From: AA29 sp041481445
GTDB lineage: Bacteria; Acidobacteriota; Vicinamibacteria; Fen-336
Direction: 5' to 3'
DNA length: 16,058 nucleotides
NCBI GenBank assembly: GCA_041481445.1
Contig: JBGPBV010000153.1
Span: 1-16,058, forward strand
The position numbers and the translations under genes were made by a program. Each line of letters starts with the position of its first letter. Within the stretch, counting starts at the first letter, position 1. Under the pieces are notes generated by a model that saw only the letters and a program-made list of their open reading frames with translations, was not told where the DNA came from and ran no database searches. Shown here one piece after another: positions 6,475 to 13,595 of this stretch.

Positions 6475-7142
6475 CGTGCGAAGACGTCCTTTCCCGGCTC
6501 GACGAGTACGTCGACGGCGACCTCGCCGAGGCCGAATTCCAGGAGATCGAGCTGCACCTGGCCGGCTGCGCCCACTGCCGCCAGCAGGAGCGGGAGTTGC
6601 GGGCGCTGGTGGCGGAGGCGGCGGCGCTTCCGCGGGAGATCCAGCCCGCGCGGGACCTCTGGCCCGAGGTCGCGGCCCGCCTGCGCGGCGCGGAAGGCGC
6701 GCGTGGCGTCCTCGTCCGCCCGGCGGTACCGCGGTGGATGCGGACGACGAGCCTGGCCGCGGCGGCGGCGGTGGTGATCGCGCTCTCGGCCGCGCTGTGG
6801 ACGCGCGGGCCCGGCCCGGTGACGCCGGCCGGGCCCCGCGCTCTCCACGTCACGCCGGTGGCCGCCGGGGCCGCTCCCGCCGACCTGCTGGAGGCCGAGC
6901 GCGAGTACGCGGGGGCCACCGCGGACCTGATGGCGGCCCTCGACCGGCAGAAGGACGCGCTGACGCCGGAGGCGCGGGCGACGCTGGACGCGAACCTGAA
7001 GACGATCGACGACGCCCTGGCCGAGGTGCGGACCGCCCTGCGGCGCGACCCCGGCAACGCGCAGCTCACCCACCTGCTCACGTCGACGCACCAGAAGAAG
7101 ATCGGCGCGCTCCAGCGCGTCGTCCGGCTGAATCGAACCTAG
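6471..7142 (+). CDS. Anti-sigma factor with zinc-finger (zf-HC2) domain, single-pass membrane protein
   Basis: 223 residues. The N-terminal anti-sigma domain has the HxxxCxxC zinc motif: His29, Cys33 and Cys36 in HLAGCAHC. It is expected to hold the cognate sigma factor inactive in the cytoplasm. One transmembrane segment lies at about 93-111 (SLAAAAAVVIALSAALW). The C-terminal part (about 136-220), expected to be periplasmic, is predicted helical and charged and could form a coiled coil: LLEAEREYAGATADLMAALD, then NLKTIDDALAEVRTALRRD. Such a sensor arm is common for this family in Acidobacteriota-like genomes, though its signal is unknown. The gene overlaps the sigma factor stop by ATGA. A GAGGGAGG at 6453-6460 sits 10 nt before the ATG and supports the start. 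The partner is clearly the gene upstream. Confidence 0.88.
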   Translation: MTCEDVLSRLDEYVDGDLAEAEFQEIELHLAGCAHCRQQERELRALVAEAAALPREIQPARDLWPEVAARLRGAEGARGVLVRPAVPRWMRTTSLAAAAAVVIALSAALWTRGPGPVTPAGPRALHVTPVAAGAAPADLLEAEREYAGATADLMAALDRQKDALTPEARATLDANLKTIDDALAEVRTALRRDPGNAQLTHLLTSTHQKKIGALQRVVRLNRT

Positions 7143-7145
7143 GAG
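7141..7145 (+). promoter_or_regulatory. Ribosome binding site of the DUF4097 gene
   Basis: AGGAG, overlapping the anti-sigma stop codon, lies 7 nt before the ATG at 7153. It fixes that start and indicates that the gene is translated from the same operon mRNA. Confidence 0.7.
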
Positions 7146-7152
7146 AAAGACG

Positions 7153-8040
7153 ATGTCGAGCAAGACGGTCCTGTCCCTGGCCGTGGCCGCCCTGATGGGC
7201 CTGGCCGCGCGCCCCGCCGCCGCCCAGCAGAGGGTCGAGGCGCGGCGCAGCGCCTCCGCGGAGGCGCTGGTCGAGATCGAGAACCCGGCGGGATCGGTCC
7301 GCGTGATCGGCTGGGACCGGGGGGAGGTGACGGTGACCGGCGAGCTCGGGGTGGGCGCCTCCGGGCTGGACTTCACGGGCTCCGGGAAGCGCGTCCGGGT
7401 GGGCGTCGACACCGAGCGCAACCCGCACGGGGTCAGCTCCTCGCTCGAGATCCACGTCCCGGCCAGGGCCCGTCTCCAGATCGAGAGCTTCGCGGGCTCG
7501 ATCACCGTCTCCGACGTGAGCGGGACGGTGAGCGCGGAGACCGTCAACGGCAGCATCAACATCACGGGCAAGGCCCACGAGATCTCGGCCGAGAGCGTCA
7601 ACGGCTCCGTCGACGTGGCGGGGGCGAGCACGCACACCAAGGCGGAGTCCGTCAACGGCAGCGTGACCGTGCAGGGGGCCAGCGGCGACCTGGAGGCCTC
7701 CACCGTCAACGGCCGGCTCGAAGTCACGGGGGGGACCTTCGAGCACGCGCACATGGAGACGGTGTCGGGCTCGGTCTCGTTCGAAGGCGGGCTGGCCTCG
7801 GGAGCGAACCTGGAGGCGGAGACGGTGAGCGGGTCGGTGACGATCGCGCTGCCGGCCACGGTGGCGGCCGACTTCTCGATCTCGACGTTCAGCGGGTCGG
7901 TGGAGAACGCGTTCGGTCCGCCCGCCACCCGCATGGGCGCCCACACCCCGGAGAAGGAGCTCGAGTTCTCGACCGGGGACGGCGGGGCCAGCGTGTCCGT
8001 CAACACCCTGAGCGGCTCGATCACGCTGCGCAAGAAGTAG
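7153..8040 (+). CDS. Exported DUF4097 beta-solenoid repeat protein of the sigma operon
   Basis: 295 residues with a clear Sec signal peptide ending near PAAAQQ (residues 21-26). The rest is a DUF4097-type beta-helical domain made of short repeats of the form [ST]-V-[NS]-G-S-[IV]-x-[VI]. They start at residues 112, 130, 148, 166, 184, 203, 224, 245 and 285. The spacing is exactly 18 residues for the first five and then 19-21, as in a regular right-handed or layered solenoid. No catalytic motif is visible. The protein should reside in the periplasm or on the surface. Its gene starts 10 nt after the anti-sigma stop, so it is part of the sigma/anti-sigma operon and is probably an envelope component or ligand linked to that signalling. 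Homologues are commonly named adhesin-like or DUF4097 without a proven role. Confidence 0.88.
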   Translation: MSSKTVLSLAVAALMGLAARPAAAQQRVEARRSASAEALVEIENPAGSVRVIGWDRGEVTVTGELGVGASGLDFTGSGKRVRVGVDTERNPHGVSSSLEIHVPARARLQIESFAGSITVSDVSGTVSAETVNGSINITGKAHEISAESVNGSVDVAGASTHTKAESVNGSVTVQGASGDLEASTVNGRLEVTGGTFEHAHMETVSGSVSFEGGLASGANLEAETVSGSVTIALPATVAADFSISTFSGSVENAFGPPATRMGAHTPEKELEFSTGDGGASVSVNTLSGSITLRKK

Positions 8041-8052
8041 CCGCGGCCGGGG

Positions 8053-8058
8053 TACCAT
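8053..8058 (+). promoter_or_regulatory. Possible -10 hexamer of a leaderless promoter for the purine permease
   Basis: TACCAT lies 7 nt before the GTG at 8066, with no Shine-Dalgarno sequence between. The 20 bases 8049-8068 match bases 12301-12320, before the M24 peptidase gene, at 17 positions, including the start codon. The recurrence suggests a real initiation signal. Confidence 0.4.
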
Positions 8059-8065
8059 CCCCGCC

Positions 8066-9439
8066 GTGCCCGCCGACTTCTTCGCCCTGAAGGCCCGCGG
8101 CTCCACCCCGCGCACCGAGGTCCTGGGCGGGATCACCACGTTCACCACGATGGCGTACATCATCGTGGTCAACCCCGCGATCCTCTCCTTCGCCGGCCTG
8201 CCCACCGGACCGAGCACCGTAGCCACCATCCTGGCCGCCGCCTTCGGCTCGATCGCGATGGGCCTCTACGCGAACCGGCCCTTCGCGGTCGCGCCCTACA
8301 TGGGGGAGAACGCGTTCATCGCCTTCGGCCTGGCCGCCCTCGGCATCACCTGGCGGGAGCGACTGGGAGCCGTCTTCTGGGGCGGCCTCGTCTTCGCGAT
8401 CATCACGATGCTGCGCGTGCGGCCGTGGCTGGCCGCCGCGATCTCGCCGAGCCTCAAGCACAGCTTCGCGGTCGGGATCGGGCTGTTCCTCGCCCTCATC
8501 GGGCTCTACGAGAGCGGGATCGTCACCAGCTTCGTGACCGGAGTGCCGCCGGCCGCGCTCGCGGTGTCGCCCGCCGGGACCCTGCTCGCGCCGGGCGCGC
8601 CCCTCAAGCTCGGCGACGTGCGCGACGTGCGCGTGATGCTCGCCATGGGCGGATTCCTCCTGATGGCGGTGCTCCTCCAGCGCGGCATCCGCGGCGCGAT
8701 CCTGATCGGGATCGCCGGGACCGCGATCGCGGGGCTCGGGCTCGGCCTGGGCACCCTCCCCCACGCCGTGCTGGCGATCCCGTTCCGCGGCGAGTACAGC
8801 CTGGCCCCGGTCGCCCTCCAGCTCGACCTCGTCGGCGTGCTCCGCCCCCACCTGCTGCCGGTGCTGCTCACGCTGTTCCTCATGGGGTTCCTCGACACGC
8901 TGGGCACGCTGGTGGGACTCGGCGCCGCCGCCTCCCTGCTCGACGAGGACGGCAACCTGCCCGACGTCGAGCGGCCGATGATGGTGGACGCCGCCGCCTG
9001 CATGGTGAGCGGCCTCCTCGGCACGTCGACGACAGGCGCCTACATCGAGTCCGCCACCGGCATCCGGGACGGCGCGCGCACGGGCCTGGCCGCGGTCACC
9101 ACCGGGGTGCTGTTCCTCGCCTCCCTCTTCTTCATCCCCCTCGTCGCGCCCCTGCAGTCGCTGCGCTACGCGTACGCGCCCGCGCTCGTGGTGGTGGGCC
9201 TGCTGATGATCGGCTCCGCCCGGCACATCGCGTTCGACGACCTCACGGAGCTGGTGCCCGCGTTCGCGACGATCGCGCTCGTCGTCTTCACCTACAACAT
9301 CGCGAACGGGCTCACCGCCGGCCTGGCCCTGTATCCCGTTGTCAAGGTTGCCGCCGGGCGAGCGCGCGAAGTCCGGGCGGGCGCCTGGGTGCTCGCCGCG
9401 ATGTCCGTCCTCTACTACGGGTTCGGGCTGCCGCACTGA
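8066..9439 (+). CDS. NCS2-family purine permease, AzgA subfamily (adenine/guanine/hypoxanthine)
   Basis: 457-residue polytopic inner-membrane protein, probably a proton-coupled nucleobase importer. AzgA-subfamily landmarks are TFTTMAYIIVVNPAIL (25-40), APYMGENAFIAFGL (76-89), LFLMGFLDTLGTLVG (270-284) and GTSTTGAYIESATGI (319-333). The last contains the substrate-site Glu328 shared by this branch. About 12-14 hydrophobic segments are visible, and the length fits the family. Which purine is carried cannot be told. The start is a GTG with no Shine-Dalgarno sequence, but homologues begin at this point (FFALKARGSTPRTEVLGGITTF). The gap to the DUF4097 gene is only 25 bp. It is convergent with the peptidase-barrel gene, 32 bp away. 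It is metabolically related to the 5'-nucleotidase at the left end, but the two are not adjacent. Confidence 0.93.
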   Translation: MPADFFALKARGSTPRTEVLGGITTFTTMAYIIVVNPAILSFAGLPTGPSTVATILAAAFGSIAMGLYANRPFAVAPYMGENAFIAFGLAALGITWRERLGAVFWGGLVFAIITMLRVRPWLAAAISPSLKHSFAVGIGLFLALIGLYESGIVTSFVTGVPPAALAVSPAGTLLAPGAPLKLGDVRDVRVMLAMGGFLLMAVLLQRGIRGAILIGIAGTAIAGLGLGLGTLPHAVLAIPFRGEYSLAPVALQLDLVGVLRPHLLPVLLTLFLMGFLDTLGTLVGLGAAASLLDEDGNLPDVERPMMVDAAACMVSGLLGTSTTGAYIESATGIRDGARTGLAAVTTGVLFLASLFFIPLVAPLQSLRYAYAPALVVVGLLMIGSARHIAFDDLTELVPAFATIALVVFTYNIANGLTAGLALYPVVKVAAGRAREVRAGAWVLAAMSVLYYGFGLPH

Positions 9440-9471
9440 AGCCGAGCGGACGGCCGAGGTCCGGGCCGGCC

Positions 9472-12291
9472 TCAGAACGCGAGGCCGGTCCGGAAGTACA
9501 CGCGGGTCTCGCCACGGTCGTCGAAGCCGCGCGCGACGCCGAGGACGAACGTGAGGGGCAGGGCGTGGCCGACGTTCACGTCCGCCCCCAGGGCCGCCCC
9601 CGCGCCCGTGCGCACGTCCTGCCAGCGAAAATCGCCGCTCCAGGCGTTCCCGGCGTCCGCGAACAGCGTCCCGTGGAGATGGCGCACGAACACGGGCAGC
9701 AGCCGGTACCCGCGCTGGGGATGGCCGAGCGGGAACCGGTACTCGAGGTTCGCGTCCACGAACCGGCGGCCGAAGAACGCGTTGTCGGGATAGCCGCGGA
9801 GCACGCCCTGGTTCGTGCCCACCACGTCGGACAGGGCGCCGTCCGGAAAGCCCCCGATCGCGAACGACCGCTTGAAGTCGGGCTGGCCCACGGTGAAGCC
9901 GCCGGCCACGTGCGCGGCCACGGCGTCGTCGGCCCGGAAGAGGCGCGAGTACACGCGCCCCTCCGCGAAGAGCTTGTCGAGGGAGACGTCGCTGCCGAGC
10001 CCGGGCGCCTCCCTGGCGTAGCCGACGCGGACGCGATACCCCTCGACGGGCGAGATCGAGTACGGATAGGCGCGAGCCGTGGTGATGGCCCAGGCCGCTT
10101 CGATCCCTCCCAGGTCCAGGCGCTCGGGTGTGCCGGTACCCTCGAGCGTGTCGCGGCGCCGGCGCCAGGCCAGGCTGACGCTGTGCGCGGTCCGCAGCGA
10201 CCGGTGCAGGGGCAGGGTCGCGCGGAGGGTGAGGCGCTGCGAGTGCGTGAACCCGTCCTCCTCCGGATCGCTCGTGTCCTCGACGTCGAGGCTGAAGGTC
10301 GGGCGGAAGCGGTCGTATTGATAGAAGAGCTGGCCGCCGAAGCGTTCGATCTCCGTCAGGTAGCGCAGGTCGCCGGCCCAGGCGTGGCGGAAGAGCGCAT
10401 CCGTCCCGCCGGTGACCACTCCCACCTTGGTGTCGGGGGAGGAGAGGTCGAAGTACGGCGTCCAGAACCGCGGCAGGAGCAGGGCGGCCGGACGGTAGGG
10501 CCGGTCCGGCGCGCTCAGCGGCGCGGGGTCGGGCGGGACCGCGGCCGCGGGCGGGTAGGTGTCGACGAACGGCTCCGCGGGGACGAGCGCGGCCGGATCG
10601 AAGTCCATGATGCGGATGTCGTAGCCGCGCGCGCTGTAGCCCGCGAACGCGATGCTCCGTCCGTCCGGGGAGACGTCGGGCGTGAAGGCGCCGCCGAGCA
10701 CGTTCGTGACGCGCAGGAGCGCGCGGTCGGCCATCCGCACGGCATGGAGGTTCGAGACGCCGTCGCGGTCGGAGCGGAAGACGACGTAGGCGCCGTCCCG
10801 CGTCCACACCGGCTCCACGTCCTTCGCGCGGTCCTCGGTCAGGGGCGTGACCGCCCCCGACACGGGATCGACGCGCACGACGTCGAGCATCCCGCCCTCC
10901 AGCCAGCGGGCGGCGACCAGGGCATCGCCGGCGGGACTCCATCGGGGCGAGCCCCACTGCGTGCCCGTCTCCGACCGCGTGAGGTCACGCCGTCCCTTCC
11001 CGTCCAGGCCGATGAGGGCGAGGTCGCTCCCGTCCGCGCGCTGCCGCACGAAGACGACCGTGCCGCCGTCGGGGGACACGTCGGGATCGCGCGCGCGCAC
11101 GCCGCGGGTGAGCCATCGCGTCCGGCCGGTGGCGGCGTCCACGATGCGGAGGTCGGAGCGCACGCGGAAGATGTGGTCGGTCTCCGGCTCCTCGTAGACG
11201 ATGCGCCGGCCGTCCGGCGTCCAGCCCAGGGAGGCGCCGCCGTTGCGCTTGACCAGCTCCCGTTCGCCCGTTCCGTCCGGACGAATGAGGTGGATCGAGC
11301 GGAAGTGCGTCAGGTCGCGGTCGGTGAAGGCGATCCACTGCCCGTCCGGGCGGAAGCGCGGCCCGCTCTGCCGCACCCCGCGCGTGGTGAGCGCGCGGGA
11401 GGCGGTCAGGCCGCGGGCGCGGATGGCGTCCGCCTCCTGCCGGAAGGCCGCCTGCTCGCTCTGCTGCCACGCCGACCAGAGGGCGTGGAAGGTCGAGCCC
11501 GTCACCTTGTGGGCGGTGAGCTCGTCCAGGAAGGGGATCACGCGGCCGGAGTGGACGCGCGCGAGCTCGGGAAGGACCTGGGGCCCCACGTGGGAGGCGA
11601 GGTCGGCCAGGAACGCCTCCCCGTAGAAGTACGAGCCCGAGCCGGCCGGCCAGCGATCGAGGCCGGCCACGGGCTCGTCCTCGTGCAGGAAGTCCTCCTC
11701 CAGCGAGGCCATGCGCAGGACCATTCGCACGTCGGGGTTGCGGCCGCGGCCGAAGGCCGTCCCCTGCGTCTCCTCGTAGGTGGCCAGTCCCTCCAGCATC
11801 CAGGTCGGGGTGGCCGCGTTGGGGAAGAGGAACGGGGCGCGGCCGAGCACCTTCCGCCCGGCGTGGACCAGGCGGTGGTTCTCCTCGAGGTGGACGATGT
11901 GCGTCAGCTCGTGGGTGAGGACCAGGCGCAGCCAGTCGTCGTAGTTGCCGAAGTCCTCGCTGCCGTCCGGGGCCACCGCCCGTAACTGCACCATCGGGTA
12001 GGGAAGGGGCGTGGCGAAGCCGTTGGGGTCGTCCTCCACGTCGGCCAGCACGAGCTGGACGCGTCCGACGCGCACGCCGTAGCGCGCCTCGTGGCGCTCC
12101 AGGATCTCCGTGGCCAGGGTGGCGGCGCGGCGCGCCATCGCCTCCAGCCCCTGGTGGAAGTGCACGGTGACGCGGTCGGTGGAGAGGCTGCGGAAGTGGA
12201 GGTCGGGAGGGAAGGAGGCCGCGCGCGCCGCCGCCGCGCCGGCGAGGAGGAGAAAGGCTGCGGGGAGCAGCCGGCCGGCCCGGCGAGCCAT
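9472..12291 (-). CDS. Outer-membrane protein: gluzincin peptidase domain + TolB-like propeller + C-terminal beta-barrel
   Basis: 939 residues. A signal peptide (1-25, ending ARAASF) is followed by a zinc peptidase domain with LTHELTHIVHLE (125-136): His127, Glu128 and His131. The third ligand is probably Glu167 in WMLEGLATYEE (164-174). Residues about 305-565 carry TolB/WD40-like repeats of the type RFRPDGQWIAFT, PDVSPDGGTVVF and VWTRDGAYVVFRSD, about six blades. Residues about 600-939 look like an Omp85/surface-antigen-type barrel: alternating strands, the VLRGYPDNAFFGRRFVDANL segment (830-849), EYRFPLG (850-856), and a terminal Phe for BAM recognition. It would present the peptidase and propeller in the periplasm or at the surface. 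The substrate is unknown. The start ATG is 26 bp from the divergent M24 peptidase start. It could be annotated as a basic secretory protein or BamA/TamA-like protein. Confidence 0.85.
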   Translation of the reverse strand: MARRAGRLLPAAFLLLAGAAAARAASFPPDLHFRSLSTDRVTVHFHQGLEAMARRAATLATEILERHEARYGVRVGRVQLVLADVEDDPNGFATPLPYPMVQLRAVAPDGSEDFGNYDDWLRLVLTHELTHIVHLEENHRLVHAGRKVLGRAPFLFPNAATPTWMLEGLATYEETQGTAFGRGRNPDVRMVLRMASLEEDFLHEDEPVAGLDRWPAGSGSYFYGEAFLADLASHVGPQVLPELARVHSGRVIPFLDELTAHKVTGSTFHALWSAWQQSEQAAFRQEADAIRARGLTASRALTTRGVRQSGPRFRPDGQWIAFTDRDLTHFRSIHLIRPDGTGERELVKRNGGASLGWTPDGRRIVYEEPETDHIFRVRSDLRIVDAATGRTRWLTRGVRARDPDVSPDGGTVVFVRQRADGSDLALIGLDGKGRRDLTRSETGTQWGSPRWSPAGDALVAARWLEGGMLDVVRVDPVSGAVTPLTEDRAKDVEPVWTRDGAYVVFRSDRDGVSNLHAVRMADRALLRVTNVLGGAFTPDVSPDGRSIAFAGYSARGYDIRIMDFDPAALVPAEPFVDTYPPAAAVPPDPAPLSAPDRPYRPAALLLPRFWTPYFDLSSPDTKVGVVTGGTDALFRHAWAGDLRYLTEIERFGGQLFYQYDRFRPTFSLDVEDTSDPEEDGFTHSQRLTLRATLPLHRSLRTAHSVSLAWRRRRDTLEGTGTPERLDLGGIEAAWAITTARAYPYSISPVEGYRVRVGYAREAPGLGSDVSLDKLFAEGRVYSRLFRADDAVAAHVAGGFTVGQPDFKRSFAIGGFPDGALSDVVGTNQGVLRGYPDNAFFGRRFVDANLEYRFPLGHPQRGYRLLPVFVRHLHGTLFADAGNAWSGDFRWQDVRTGAGAALGADVNVGHALPLTFVLGVARGFDDRGETRVYFRTGLAF

Positions 12292-12317
12292 GAACGATCG
12301 AGGGTACCATAGCCGCC
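12292..12317. promoter_or_regulatory. 26-bp divergent promoter region between two peptidase genes
   Basis: The gap contains the palindrome GGTACC (12303-12308). On the plus strand TACCAT (12305-12310) is a -10-like hexamer 7 nt before the GTG at 12318. On the minus strand the same core gives TACCCT (12301-12306 read in reverse) 9 nt before the ATG at 12291. Both genes could therefore start as leaderless or nearly leaderless mRNAs from overlapping promoters and would compete for polymerase. No -35 boxes are evident. Confidence 0.4.
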
Positions 12318-13595
12318 GTGACCCTCTCCCGCCGTGACCTGCTTCATCTCTCGGGCTGCCTGGTGGGGGGCGCGCTGGCCCCGGGCGCGGCTTCGGCCAC
12401 TCCGGGCCCGACGACGGCCGACGACCTTCCGGAGGCGATCTCGTCCCTGTCGTCGATGACCGACGGCGTCACGCCCATCTCGACTGACGAGCACCGGGCA
12501 CGGGTCGCGCGCGCGCAGGCGGCGATGGCGGCGGAGGGGCTGGACGCGATCGTGATCGCCTCCGGCACCAGCCTCGAATACCTCACCGGCGCCCAGTGGG
12601 GGCTCAGCGAGCGCTTCTTCGGCACCGTGATCACGCGGGAAGGGGACCCGGCCTGGGTCACGCCCGCCTTCGAGAAGGCGCGCGGCCTCGAGCAGGTCAA
12701 GATCGGCCGCGACGTCCGGGCCTGGGAGGAGCACGAGAGCCCGTTCGCGCTCGTGGCCACCATCCTCCGCGACCGCCGCGCCACCGGGCGCGTCGGGATC
12801 GAGGAGGCCATGCCGTTCGCGTTCTCCAGCGAGATCGGGGCGGCCCTGCCGTCCGCGCGCCTGGTGAGCGCCACCGGCGTGACCGCGGGCGGCCGGGTGA
12901 TCAAGGATGCGCACGAGCTGGCCCTGATGCGGCGCGCGAACGAGATCACGCTGCGTGCCCACCGCGCGGTCTTCCAGTCCCTGCGCGAGGGCATGACGCA
13001 GGCGGAGGTCTCGCGCCTGAGCGCGGAGGCCTTCCGGAAGCTCGGCATGCCCGGGGGCTCGCTCGTCCTGTTCGGGGCCGACGCCGCCTTCCCGCACGGC
13101 ACGACCCAGCCCAGGCCGCTCCGCAAGGGCGACGTCGTCCTCATCGACGGCGGCGGCCGCCTGCACGGCTACGCGAGCGACGTGACCCGCACCGGCGTCT
13201 TCGGGGCGCCGCCCACCGACCGCCAGCGCCAGGTGTGGGACACCGTCCGCAAGGCGCAGCAGGCGGCGTTCGCGGCGGCGCGTCCGGGCGTGGAGGCGCA
13301 GTCCGTGGACGCGGCCGCGCGCCGGGTGATCGAGGAGGCGGGTTTCGGGCCCGACTACAAGTACTTCACGCACCGCGTGGGCCACGGCATCGGGATGGAC
13401 GGCCACGAGTGGACCTACCTCGTGCGCGGCAACACGACGAAGCTGCGGCCGGGGATGTGCTTCAGCGACGAGCCCGGGATCTACATCCCGGGCGAGCTGG
13501 GCGTCCGCCACGAGGACTGCATCTTCATCACGGATACGGGGGCGGAGAGCTTCACGAAGTGGACCTCTTCGCCGGAGGATCCCGCCGTCGTGTGA
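12318..13595 (+). CDS. M24-family Xaa-Pro aminopeptidase, Tat-exported
   Basis: 425 residues. The N-terminus SRRDLLHLSG fits a twin-arginine signal, with cleavage plausible near ASA (25-27). A LSGC tetrapeptide (11-14) looks like a lipobox, but the hydrophobic run before it is too short to be convincing. A creatinase-like N-terminal domain (about 57-185) precedes the pita-bread catalytic domain. Its five metal ligands are all present: Asp277 (VLIDGGG), Asp288 (YASDVTRTG), His356 (HRVGHGIGMDGHE), Glu385 (DEPGIYIPG) and Glu399 (GVRHEDC). His363 of the DGHE motif should be catalytic. It removes N-terminal residues before proline from peptides, here probably in the periplasm. The GTG start is set by the Tat motif. 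The gene shares its promoter region with the divergent peptidase-barrel gene and overlaps the next gene by GTGA. Confidence 0.92.
   Translation: MTLSRRDLLHLSGCLVGGALAPGAASATPGPTTADDLPEAISSLSSMTDGVTPISTDEHRARVARAQAAMAAEGLDAIVIASGTSLEYLTGAQWGLSERFFGTVITREGDPAWVTPAFEKARGLEQVKIGRDVRAWEEHESPFALVATILRDRRATGRVGIEEAMPFAFSSEIGAALPSARLVSATGVTAGGRVIKDAHELALMRRANEITLRAHRAVFQSLREGMTQAEVSRLSAEAFRKLGMPGGSLVLFGADAAFPHGTTQPRPLRKGDVVLIDGGGRLHGYASDVTRTGVFGAPPTDRQRQVWDTVRKAQQAAFAAARPGVEAQSVDAAARRVIEEAGFGPDYKYFTHRVGHGIGMDGHEWTYLVRGNTTKLRPGMCFSDEPGIYIPGELGVRHEDCIFITDTGAESFTKWTSSPEDPAVV

Noticed and set aside
7486..8028. Short recurring DNA units that might suggest a CRISPR or tandem repeat array
   Set aside because: They are in-frame codons of the 18-residue protein repeats; there are no conserved full repeats with unique spacers.
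9440..9471. GGCC-rich inverted repeats between the convergent permease and peptidase-barrel genes as a terminator
   Set aside because: Only 4-5 bp stems with no U-tract; indistinguishable from background in this GC-rich sequence.
8021..11985. Very long open frames antisense to, or out of frame with, the permease and peptidase-barrel genes, about 980-1190 codons
   Set aside because: Their translations are Arg/Pro/Gly/Ala-rich with no domain, as expected of shadow frames in very GC-rich DNA, and they cross real genes with clear motifs.
12318..12360. Lipobox-like LSGC in the M24 peptidase signal, suggesting a lipoprotein
   Set aside because: Only about six hydrophobic residues precede the Cys, and the twin-arginine signal continues beyond it to a better cleavage site near ASA.
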